A DNA stretch of 26,493 nt from Hypsibius dujardini (Eukaryota; Tardigrada; Eutardigrada; Parachela; Hypsibiidae). This document shows, piece by piece, positions 11,556 to 20,817 of this stretch; the stretch's first letter is position 1, and each line of letters begins with the position of its first letter. The notes beneath the pieces were generated by a model. It made no database searches, had not been told where the DNA came from, and saw only the letters and a list, made by a program, of their open reading frames with translations. The DNA lies in contig LRSR01008609.1 of NCBI GenBank assembly GCA_001579985.1, positions 1 to 26,493 of the forward strand. The letters run 5' to 3'. The position numbers were made by a program, and so were the translations under genes.

Positions 11556-14258
11556 ATGCCTCTAGTGGCTGGTCAAGATCCGGCAAATACGACGGCAAAC
11601 GCAAAAATGTGTGCCAAGGTTCACCCTCTGCCTGTGTCGGATCGAGCTTCCGGGTGCCATCCACCGGAGACTCCTGAAAATCTCTACAGCATGTTTCGAC
11701 CGATTCTTTTTCTCATGCGAATTGGCGGTCTGTTCTTTCTTCAGTCACCGCCCACGCAGGCAGCTACGAATTCGCGCCACATTCCGCAGTCAACAGTTCC
11801 AGACGTGGAGCAAGGCAAGACTGAGTGCAAAAATCATGCTACAAATAATAAGGACTGTTATGAATTCCGGTCTAAAATGTACTGTTGCGCCGTGTTCCTC
11901 CTGGTTTGGGTCTTCGCGGGGAAATTCCTTTACTCCTTCCAGTTTGGCGTAAAAGACTTGAGCTTCACAACGGCGAACCTGGGCAACATCGTCATGCACA
12001 GTAGCTACGCGCTGTGGGTCATCCAGGTGATGGGCAGTCATTTCCTGATTTTGCAAGCCAGTTGGAGTCGCGGTCAGATGATGCGACTCTTCGAGGCGTG
12101 GGATCGTTTCCATTTTGTCTGCCCGTTCGATGATCCACAATGTGATGAGAGCAGTGCGAAGATCTTCCGAAAGACTCGTAACGTTTTATGCACCATCGCC
12201 CTGGTACACCTGATCATACAGATATCTTCAATGGTTTTGTCGTTAACGGTCCCAATCAAGGAGTATTCCGAATTGAAGTACTTTGCCTTTGAAGGTAAGG
12301 CGGGACGCGTCCTGGAATTTGGAGGCAGAAATTGATGGTCTTAAAAACATATAACAAATTAACATGTCGCTTTTACGGCAATGTTACTCTCATACGGATA
12401 TAAAAAATTCTTAACAAATAGCTTTAGATAATACTAATTTAATGAAAACCTGTTTTAATTTTGAATAAGTTGAATATCTGGCTATTTAAATTTTTTAGTT
12501 TTATTGTTTAGCGGTCTATCAGATTTTGGAAGCGTATACTTCCAAAACCGGACAGAAATTAAAATTCCAGGTTTACCCGTTCCCGGTACGGTACCTGTCA
12601 AAGTGGCGGACTCCAGAACTCATAATGTTAAAGTTGTTTAAAATTACGTAGAAAGGATTTCAAATGATTGGGTTATGGGTTATCAAGGCTATTGATTTTA
12701 TTAATCCATTTCGTTACAATTTTAATTCCAGTGCCTCTCGATAGTGCATTTACAGTTAAAAATGTATTCAACTATTGGGATATTTTACATGAAATCTCGT
12801 ATGATAATTTTAGATCATTGTTTCGCATTCAAAAAAATACAGATCAATATTTTGAAGTTCAAATTGTACTTAGTTGTGGTATTCAGAAATATATTAAGAT
12901 AATATAGCGTGCATTTCACTGAAAAATGTTATTTAAATGCCGTTTAAAAAGTAGCAACCCGGTGCGAAACATTCTGATTTGTCTAGAAACACTTTTTGAG
13001 TAGAATGCCAATGTAAATGGGACAGAAAAATCTAAATAGCCTAGGTAAATCTAACTTTTTATATAAATAAATTTTGCGGCGAACAATAATATAATTTATT
13101 CTAATTCATTGAGTTTCACTATATTACATCAAAGCTGCTACAACATGTTCATTCATGTTTTTCAGGATATCCCATGGATAATGTTCCCGTTATGATCATC
13201 AGTTTTGTCGGAGGGGTCTTCACGTCCTTCATCTTCATCCTCCCGAGTTACTTCCTTCTGATCATGGCCCTCGCGTTCACCCTTGATTTCCGTCATCTGC
13301 ACACCGACCTCGAACGGTCCGTCAACGACAGCGGTGCTCTAACGGTGAAAAGCCTCGAATGGTTCCGGAAGCGTCACAGCGGCCTGTGTGAGATTGTCGA
13401 CGCCGCGGACGACATGATCTGCGTGTGGATCAGCTGGATCATCGGAAACTGCACCATGATGGTGCTGGTGCTGGTATTTGCGGTCTATCAGACATTTGAT
13501 AAGCTGAAAATATTGACGGAACTTGAGCTCATCTACTGGCTCCTGTCGTGCTTCATCCAGGTCGCTATGATACTGTACGCTGGGATCAGTCTGACTAGGG
13601 AGGTATGTAAACAGGGCGAAAAACCCTCGAGACCTCTGCAGAACATCAAGGGTTCTTCACCTTGGCAAGTCTGCACTTTTCAGGCACATGCTCCGCTGAC
13701 GGCGCTTCACCGGCTCGATCAGACGGACTTCACACCGCCCCTGACGTCCCAGCTGCAGACGTTCCTGAACAAGCTGACCAGCGATCAAATCGGCTTCACC
13801 GCCTGGAAGATGTTTACGATAAATAACGAAACATTTTTGGCGGTAAGGGGAAATGAGACGAGGCAAAAAAATAAGATGAATATATAAGAAGTAAGACTAC
13901 TAAATTATCGAAAACATAAAAAATGGAATGAATAGGAAACGGCCGAACAAAACGAGATAAAAATGAAAGAGAAATGAAAAAATACTGTAAGATAAAATAA
14001 ACGAGAAAAATTGAAAGGATATGCGATAATTAAATCAGTTTGCACAATTGCTACATGCATTCAATAGTAGGAAACTTCGGTTTTCGCGGTTTCTGATCAG
14101 CCTTCGAAGAAGAATGCTCAAACAATTTATTCAAATTACCCTTACAGCTACTCGGGATGTACTGCACTTATCAACTACTGTTATTTCAACTGCAATTCGA
14201 CCTGGATCCTGGGGATCCGAGCAAGACACCGTCACCGGCAAACAATACACATACGTAG
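11556..14258 (+). CDS. Gustatory-receptor-like seven-transmembrane protein A (7tm_7 family)
   Basis: A predicted chemosensory ion-channel subunit in the plasma membrane. Exons are 11556-12294, 13166-13602, 13684-13842 and 14148-14258, with GT-AG introns of 871, 81 and 305 bp; the frame closes at 481 aa. The start is the first ATG after an acceptor-like TATTTTCAG, so a 5' noncoding exon is possible. FRPILFLMRIGG at about 47-58 is shared with gene B. Hydrophobic segments lie near 108-128, 140-165 and 220-245, in the DNVPV...ILPSYF block, and in later segments; IGFTAWKMF precedes the last intron. The final exon starts LLGMYCTYQLLLFQL, matching the family motif TYhhhhhQF with F replaced by L. The last two introns are phase 0, as is usual for insect Grs. 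The 81-bp intron is a multiple of three without stops, so retention would insert 27 residues. Ligand unknown; family assignment rests on motif and gene structure. Confidence 0.88.
12295..13165 (+). other. Intron 1 of receptor gene A
   Basis: An 871-bp phase-1 intron with donor GAAG/GTAAGG and acceptor TTTTTCAG/GATAT. It is absent from the paralogous gene B, where the same position is continuous coding sequence. It contains a perfect 9-bp-stem hairpin at 12524-12547 and an open frame of 79 codons at 12668-12907 with no recognisable homology. The donor and acceptor join the reading frame exactly across a codon for Gly. Confidence 0.85.
12524..12547. repeat. Perfect short hairpin in intron 1 of receptor gene A
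   Basis: TTTTGGAAG and CTTCCAAAA are separated by six bases (CGTATA), an uninterrupted 9-bp stem. Function unknown. Confidence 0.6.
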
Positions 14259-14464
14259 TCACTCTCGTTTAAACGTGTTTCATGGCACATTTACTGTGAC
14301 TTTACGTATAGAGAAAGTCACAACTGCTTCACCGTTCGTAAATCCTTCTAGCATAATGCTTGGTCTTTCACGTGGGGATAACTAAAACTCTCGATTGAAT
14401 GTACCTTTAAAATATAATTAGAACATTGCCATTTGGGAAGATACTTTTGCACTGCAATTTTTCG

Positions 14465-15085
14465 GCTCCGAGGCTCGCAACCCGCAAAACAGGCTTCCTC
14501 TCGGGTGATTGTCAGCGCTCGCCATCAGTGCATCAGCCTTCGTTAGCGGTCGCTCCGTGGCCACTTACAGGCTACAAAATGTCGCCGGTAGCAGTGATAT
14601 GCCTAGCAGTCCGCATGCTCACTGCACAGTTTCGAGCTTTCTTCCCGGATCGTGGTGTTGGGTCCAACATTGTGGAACTTCCCCTTGACAAACAGACATC
14701 CCTTCGCCCAATGCCGCCCATTTCAAGCGACTGGCTTTAAAACAGAGTCGTCCCTCAAGCCACAGATGCTGGTCACGTCCGGTGCGGTACCGGAAATGGG
14801 TTTTCTGTCATGTTAGGTTTGAAAGGTTTTCACTCAGCAAGATGCTCTGGAAAAGTGCCTCATCAGTAGTGGCCAGAATGCTCGGTACCCAGGTGTAAGT
14901 AGTACAATTCCCATTGGAAGCAGCATATGCCTAGCGACAGATATCGACATCCCGAGGATGAAGGGCATAAAAGTCGAGAATTTGCGTTTCGTTTACTCGT
15001 GGAAAGGTGCATCGATGAGGTCATTGCCGGCCATTCCACGCGATTTTCGTTGCGGCTTCCTCGACGGCGTTGATCGGTTCGGTGA
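14465..15085 (-). pseudogene. Pseudogene copy of the WNG/apple-like secreted protein gene
   Basis: The minus strand aligns along almost its whole length with the intact gene at 16272-16937: TEPINA(V)EE...KIAWNG near the start, GNCT.YTW in the middle, and CGLR-type sequence at the end. It is broken. The first-module W47 codon is TGA (15021-15023), the Gln at position 76 is TAG (14931-14933), the adjacent module cysteine C78 is Tyr, and the original stop position is lost at the 3' end. The signal-peptide region is too diverged to align. Spacing and orientation indicate a tandem duplicate 1.2 kb downstream of the functional copy that has since decayed. It could alternatively be a divergent gene with hidden introns, but the in-frame stops in conserved blocks argue against that. 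Confidence 0.85.
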
Positions 15086-15639
15086 CGAAGAACAACAACA
15101 AAGACTCGTGATGAGGCTCCGTATTATAAAAGTTCTTTTGTCTCAATGTACAGGCGTATGTTTCATTTCGTAATTGATCGTAGTTTAATGGTACTACATG
15201 AAGAGTAAATGGAAGTGGCTGCTTAAATATAGGTGCTCGACAGTAACTCAGCATGCAAGAGTACTACCCGTACCACTACCCTCCTACTACTTGAATTACA
15301 CGTTTTCAGTATACAGACTTTCGCAACAAATCGCCTGAGTCTTATGCGTTGCGACTGTGCTTTGTGATTGTAAAATAACAACGCACAATCGATCGAGTCG
15401 GAAATCATTGCTCCACGTACTGGTAATTAAACGACATGTATATCTGGAGGTGCCTGACGACTGCTGTGAGTTACATCGAGGTATAAACGACCATCATAGT
15501 TACGGACCGAAATCTCACGCGCGTATACTGTATTTACTGTATATCTCTGGCGAAAAAAATGACAGCAATTCAAACCATAATTGAAATCCTTTATGGTGCT
15601 CGAAACGGCACCACATTACATTACAATTTGGCGGTCTAT

Positions 15640-15900
15640 CTTTTTGTCGATACTGAAAAAAATCCACAATTGCATAAAAAAATGACATCCAAAACACAGA
15701 TACAATCCTGGACTGAGCCGCACTTGGTTGACTAATAATCAGTCTTCCCCAAATGCTCCCTCCTTGACCACAAAATGATTTGGCATAACCAACCGGCCTC
15801 GATGGTTGAGAAAAACTGGGGGAAATAATCTTCCGGCAACTCAACCGTCAACCTTCTCATACAAGGTAGAGCTCATATCGCTGAGCTAACGCCGACTGGC
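15640..15900 (-). mobile_element. Possible tRNA-derived SINE (head at 15900-15828)
   Basis: On the minus strand, 15900 downwards begins GCCAGTCGGCGTTAGCTCAG, which contains an A-box-like TTAGCTCAGCG...GAGC. An ACCTT/AAGGT stem closing a seven-base loop (GTATGAG) follows, and then GGTTGAGTTGCC, which resembles a B box with one base missing. After this tRNA-like head comes about 190 bp of unrelated body ending near a T-rich run. The acceptor stem is not convincing and no target-site duplication was found, so this may be a decayed tRNA or a SINE. There is no second copy in the window to compare. Confidence 0.4.
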
Positions 15901-16271
15901 AAATTTTGAACGATGAAATTCACAATGAAGAAGGCACCTTAAATACCAAAACAATAAACAAGTGGTCAATTGGCACCGTACTCGTCCCTTACTAATATTA
16001 TAAGCATTTTTTAAACTCTTTAATTAACAAAACTATTGAAATCACCAAATTTTTCTCCATTTCCAGAATTTTCAAGCTTACTCTGGAAAAAATCTAAGTC
16101 CCAGTAAAATTGGTATCACAAATGGTATTTGATCTGTTTAGTCATCTTTTTACTTTAGGGACTAAAAAGGATTACAAGCTGTTTTGTTACTCAATATGGA
16201 ACGGTATTTAAAATTGTAAATGTAACCGTTATCGATTTTCATCGTATTTACGGTAGGATAGGCTTTCTCAG

Positions 16272-16937
16272 CTAAGAACCTCGCAACCCGCAAAGAATGC
16301 TTCCCCGTGGGTAGTTTTTCTCGCTCGGCATCAGTGCGTCAGCCTTCACCAGGGGACTTTCTGTGAGCACCAACCCGCAGAGCTGCGCTGGTCGCCAGTG
16401 ATAGCCCGAGCAGTCCGCTTGCTCACTGCACAGTCGCGAGCACTCTTCCCGGGTCGCGGTGCCGGGCCTGCTGTTGCGGAACTCTCCCTTGATAAACACA
16501 CATCCCTCCGCCCAATTTCGACCGTTCCACGGTACTAATTTCAAGACAGAGGCGTCTTTCAGACCACACATTCTGGCTGAACTCAGCGAGGACTTGGCGT
16601 CGGTTTCAGAAATGTTTCCACTCAGCAAGGTGCACTCAAAAGGTTCCTCAGTATTCGGAGTGCTCGGAGCCCAGGCATAAGCCGTACAGTTGCCGTCGGA
16701 GGCACATGCCTGGCCACAGACATCGCTATCCCAATGGGAGAGGGTGTAAATATCGAGAATTTGTGTTTCGTTTACGTGGAAAATGCATCGATGAGCCCAT
16801 TTCTGGCCGTTCCAAAAGATTTTTGCTGTTGATTCCTCCGTGGCATTGATCGGTTCGGCTTTCGCAGCGTAATACGAGGTAATCCAAAGGCAGATGATGG
16901 GAAGTACAACGGTCTTCTGGTCCCAATATAAAGCCAT
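16272..16937 (-). CDS. Secreted protein with two six-cysteine apple/PAN-like (WNG...CGL) modules
   Basis: A single-exon gene of 221 aa, predicted to be exported. The start is taken at 16937 because the next residues form a signal peptide (hydrophobic VVLPIICLWI, likely cleavage after AKA at 27). An ATG at 17000 would add 21 residues ahead of it. The mature protein is two copies of one module. Module 1 (41-126) has W42NG, then cysteines 51, 74, 78, 84, 102 and 124. Module 2 (136-208) has W137NG, then cysteines 146, 166, 170, 176, 187 and 206. Both share WNG..WA..C.F, CxxxCxxxxxC, an aromatic block with W, and a final CGL. The six-cysteine pattern with CxxxC is that of apple/PAN folds, which usually bind protein or sugar. 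N-glycosylation sequons occur at 31, 56, 83 and 108. No membrane anchor is visible. A decayed duplicate lies downstream. The exact family is inferred, not proven. Confidence 0.8.
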   Translation of the reverse strand: MALYWDQKTVVLPIICLWITSYYAAKAEPINATEESTAKIFWNGQKWAHRCIFHVNETQILDIYTLSHWDSDVCGQACASDGNCTAYAWAPSTPNTEEPFECTLLSGNISETDAKSSLSSARMCGLKDASVLKLVPWNGRNWAEGCVFIKGEFRNSRPGTATREECSRLCSEQADCSGYHWRPAQLCGLVLTESPLVKADALMPSEKNYPRGSILCGLRGS

Positions 16938-17099
16938 ATTCGTCCGTTCTGCCCTGGATGAGACACGTGTAACCGTATTTTTAGTTATCCTTTTTTGCAT
17001 GAGTAGATAAAAACACCCGATTTTTAAAGCAACGTGGCGCTAAAAAAACCTTATTTTCAAGGGAATCAAAAATTTAAAATGGCGTCCATCAAATGGGCC

Positions 17100-17344
17100 A
17101 AGGAGACAGTATTGTTCGGCTATTTCTTTGATGCTTTTTTCTGGCCGTTACCTCTCAATCCTCTGCCCGTCCATCCGTCCGTCTATCCGTTGGCTATCCG
17201 TCCTTTTGATGATGGACGGACCGACAGCAAAAGATTGGGCGAACAGCGGATGGACGGACGAATGCACGGATAGAGGATTGATAAATGGCTGACAGGAAAC
17301 ATGAAAGGAACGACCGGATAATGGGAAAACAGTACCGTCTCCTT
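17100..17344. mobile_element. 245-bp foldback / MITE-like element
   Basis: The ends are inverted repeats (AAGGAGACAGTATTGTT at left, AACAGTACCGTCTCCTT at right, two mismatches). The interior folds again: 17156-17189 pairs with 17247-17280, both arms built of CCATCCGT-like units and beginning CAATCCTCT. The two nested palindromes share a centre near 17220, so the whole element is one long imperfect hairpin. It has no coding capacity. No target-site duplication is obvious. It sits about 160 bp upstream of the secreted-protein gene start, where it could influence expression. Confidence 0.7.
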
Positions 17345-17772
17345 AGTCCGTGCGCTCTGCCATTTTCAACTATTAAGTCCCTTAAAGAAAATTGATCAAC
17401 TCGTGCAAAAAAGAGGGGAGTACAAAAAAGCGGTTACACGTTTCAAAATCGTATATAAAAAATAATTTGACGAATATATTGAGTTTGAATTCAACGAGCT
17501 GCTGAATTAAAACGCAGAACAAACCGAAGTTCCCGAATCGTGCCATATACTTTAAACAGTGATTGCAATCAGCCACACAGTATCGAGCCAAGAATCATTT
17601 CTTAAAACTACGCCACACTTGGTAACACAACTTGTTTACAAACTGTTTTACCAAAAGTGCCTGGGAGAGCAGCAGTGCTTCAAGGCTTCATTAATACATA
17701 CATTAAACGGACCTTGCGGCTCTCTACAACTGCATACTATCCGAAATTCCACCCAAAATGATCAAAGACAAA

Positions 17773-18029
17773 TTATAACAGAAGGAAATACTCAGCAGCA
17801 AGAAAAGTTAGCAGCACGGTACCGAGCTGAAATTCGCCACCATCGGATCGGGGCGTAGATTGTTCTGCTGAGTTTGTTGAAGTACTGTTGTGCTTTGATG
17901 GACCTACGGTTTCCTTGGATACCTCAAGTGTCTGTAAGGAGCTCTCGGTCGGACCGGTGGCAGCGTCAGATGTCACAACCGAGCTGATTGACGGAATTTC
18001 AAAGGAACCTGGAGCGACGCTTGTTGATT
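17773..18029 (-). CDS. C-terminal exon of a surface protein: Ser/Thr stalk with GPI-type tail
   Basis: After an acceptor TTTATAG at 18030, an open frame of about 85 codons runs to TAA at 17773-17775. It is rich in Ser, Thr, Pro and Glu (an O-glycosylated-stalk composition, with an NST sequon) and ends with a small-residue stretch then LGTVLLTFLAAEYFLLL and the stop. A hydrophobic end with no cytoplasmic tail is typical of a GPI-anchor signal, though a plain C-terminal membrane segment is possible. The upstream partner is probably the ZP-like sequence at 18640-18966. However, the exon needs one base from the previous exon, and the obvious donor at 18123 does not supply that phase in any clean frame. 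The gene is therefore incomplete as read and may be decayed. Confidence 0.45.
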
Positions 18030-18131
18030 CTATAAATACCCAATGAAAAGCATTAATCTCATGAAAAATATATCACTGAAGCTGCACTACTATTTCGATC
18101 ATCTTTTCATAAAATGTCTTACCCGCTCATA

Positions 18132-18632
18132 CAGTCGTCCCCACATTGTTATCCGGTCACGTGCTTTTTACTACATAAAAATAAGTCAAACTCCGCCCCC
18201 ACATGCAGACTTCGGGTCAAGCAAACCACGCCCACTAGCCAATCAAAAACGTCCGACAGTATAAATAATCAAAACATAAAAAAACGTCCGATGGGATTTG
18301 CTTTCCTCGAGTTATAATCAATAATTTAAAAGCAAGAAAAAAGTCTTCTCCAGAGGGCAGTGAACTTTCAAACAGCGGTAGAAACAGCTGTTCGGTGAAT
18401 TTGAGACAAGTCCCACAGGCTCACATAACATTATTGTACGTGCGACTTGACCGGGACTTGTCCCAAATAAATTGTGATCGTTATCTTTTGCACGATTTGG
18501 TTTGCCATGGGCGACATAAATTTAGCCTGTCTAGCCAGTGTTTCTTTTATTGACCCAACCGGCCTGCCACAACAAACGGCGCATGCGCGCACCTGATTTT
18601 TGTGCAACCGGAGAACAATGTGGGGACGACTG
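18132..18632. mobile_element. 501-bp MITE with about 27-bp terminal inverted repeats and TA target duplication
   Basis: The left end CAGTCGTCCCCACATTGTTA is mirrored at the right end (TGTGGGGACGACTG, preceded by CCGGAGAACAA) with one mismatch over about 26 bp. TA flanks the element on both sides (18130-18131 and 18633-18634), as expected for Tc1/mariner-superfamily transposition, and the ends begin CAG as many such elements do. No transposase frame is present, so this is a non-autonomous copy. It also contains an internal ACAAGTCCC/GGGACTTGT inverted repeat. It lies between the two pieces of the minus-strand surface-protein gene. Confidence 0.8.
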
Positions 18633-18639
18633 TATACGT

Positions 18640-18966
18640 CACAATGAGATCACTAAAGACTGGACTGGATGAAAATTTCATTCGGAGCTCCCGTCACGCC
18701 GTCCAGATTTTTGGTAGGGCGTGCCAAAAAAGCCCCAATCTTCACGTCCCCGGGGACCTGAACAAAGGGCCATGTAAATTCTGAAAGCTTGGTTCGTTGC
18801 AGTCCGTTCCGTTCAGCAGGCAAACATCCAGACTAGATCCAAGTCCTCTTGCGGGGTGCACGGGTTCACGAAACAGCTCGATCGTCATCGAAATCGCACT
18901 GTCAGCGCATAAAAGGTCCAGTCTGATGTGCTCCTCGCCGATGTTCTGACCTAGACGGAACAACCT
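18640..18966 (-). pseudogene. Decayed ZP-domain-like exon of the same minus-strand gene
   Basis: From an acceptor-like TTTTAG at about 18967, a frame reads LFRLGQ...IRLDLLCADSAISMTIELF...SLDVCLLNGTDCNEPSF and stops at TGA near 18740. The hydrophobic-C-acidic-hydrophobic pattern followed by a second and third cysteine resembles the first half of a ZP (zona pellucida) polymerisation domain. Past the stop, a second frame continues protein-like (WPFVQVPGDVKIGAFLARP), and a third gives SDLIVTYER up to the MITE at 18632. Frame changes at two points suggest a pseudogene, although an unrecognised short intron could explain one of them. No upstream exon or signal peptide was found. ZP assignment is tentative. 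Confidence 0.35.
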
Positions 18967-20817
18967 AAAACTGCAGACTGGAACCGTAAAGTGATATTTA
19001 GTTTATTCATTTGTGATATCTTAAAATGACTAATTAACCATTAAAATTTAAAATGACTGTTGTTCCAACCACGGTCCGGAACAGTTAATTACCAAAGTTG
19101 AACCTTAAGTACATACATCCGATTTGGTTTTATTCTGGTATTTAATTCTAATCTGATTAACTAAAAATGGTTGATGTTCCAATTTATTTGGCACAATTAC
19201 GGTAAATCTGTAAGTTGTAAAGCGTAGAATATTTAGTTTCAATACTTATATCAAGGTTAAACTCTGAGGACGGGGCGGTGTTCCTTTAGATCACTTGGAC
19301 GGGGGAATTAGGCGCCCGAAGTGAATTTGTAATCGATTTCGCTCAAATTTAAGTGTTTGATCTTAGAATTTGTCGTTCTACCTGAATCCCCAAAACCATT
19401 TCACAAATTCGATGACGAAGATGAAAATTCGAGGTGATCCAAAATGGATCAAGCAAAATGTGTTTCTTCTTCGACATTTTTTCACATTAAGTTATATTTT
19501 TTCTTAACTATTTGAAACGGCCGATCTCAAGCCATCTCGGATGCCCATAATTTGGATGGGCAAATGAAGGAGTCTGATATCCAGATTCCGCATACAAAAA
19601 ATCAAATCATTGGGAAACCCAGAGCAAGCTGCCCAATGCGCACCGCCACTGTAGGCTTCTTTGTTGTAGTTTTCTTGCTGATGAGTATGCCACACTGTGT
19701 GTACAAAGACAACTCGATATTTATAGGGAAACTGCCAGATGTTATTAGCATGAACTGGATTGTGCATATTGTGATTGTGGATGACTTCATATACAGAACT
19801 GTTATCTACTGTTCTTTTATCGGCAGTTTCTTTTCCATTCTCTTCATAATCTTAAAGTTACAGACAAAATTCTCAGTGTAACCAAACTCGTTAAGGACAA
19901 GTTCCCAACGGTAGATTCCTTGGCTCAGGCTCTAATTTTGAACGCTCCAAATAAAAATAAAGAGCTGGTCTATCATATTTATTTATTATATAATCCCAAT
20001 TTCGGAATATAATTTCTTTAACTTTTAAAAATCTAAGATTGTAAAAATGTAGGTCGGTAGTAAACCGTTATGGCAGGATCGGTGAAAATGTGAATAAATC
20101 ATGTAATGACGAACTGCGGTTCCTATTATACAGTAGTAGGAGCTACCGTGAACTGGGAGCATGCTGTTTTATTTATGTTTTTTTTGTGATTTTTTTTATC
20201 ACCAATGGACCCTCGTAAAGTTTAAATCATCAAAAATCATCAATTTTTGTCGTTGAAAAAAATCGTCAAGTTTTGTAAACCACCAATAGTTAGGAGCCGC
20301 ATAAAGTACTAAATCAGCACTGGCGAGGAGCATGTCCATCACTGCCATGAAGCCACAATGGAATGCTACGTTCATACGAAGCAGCAACACGTGAGAGCCA
20401 AACATGCGATATCAATAAAAGGATACCGCGTTCGATGTTGACTCGAGCAGTTATACTTCAAATTCATGATGGGCCCTCCCAAAGGTATAGTTTTCACAGA
20501 GGAAGATTGATGGACCACTTGAAATTGCCAAAATTCACCGCCGGCGTTTACCATGTAGCATCAGCATTACAAACCTGGCACAGGTATACTAACTCGGCTT
20601 CACCGGGAGGCTTGTGGAACCCAGGCTTACCTGGCGCTCTTTCGACCGTCCAATGTCGAAAACCAGGGATTCAGGCATCGTACAGTGACATGCATCACAC
20701 GACTACGACTTAGAAACTCTAGTAATGTCACGTTCCGTGTGTTCGAGCAGTGTGTTTGTCATCCGTTCGGATCGAAAATATTAAAATTACAGTGCGCAGG
20801 TTATACGGTACCCCGTT
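18967..20817. other. Intergenic stretch with no supported gene
   Basis: AT-rich sequence. The longest frames (19564-19881 plus, hydrophobic; 20199-20405 minus, 68 codons from an ATG) have no recognised domain or splice partner. Part of this stretch may hold upstream exons of the decayed minus-strand surface gene, and the right end should hold the promoter of receptor gene B. Confidence 0.5.

Noticed and set aside
12668-12907. 79-codon frame in intron 1 of receptor gene A, hydrophobic at its start
   Set aside because: It does not align with either receptor at the corresponding position and the AT-rich codons look like random sequence.
14426-14740. Plus-strand frame of 104 codons
   Set aside because: It is the antisense shadow of the apple-like pseudogene.
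19564-19881. Plus-strand frame with two hydrophobic segments, resembling a receptor fragment
   Set aside because: It shares no block with receptors A or B, and I see no convincing donor or partner exon.
20199-20405. 68-codon minus-strand ATG frame
   Set aside because: Short, single, no domain or context; such frames are expected by chance.
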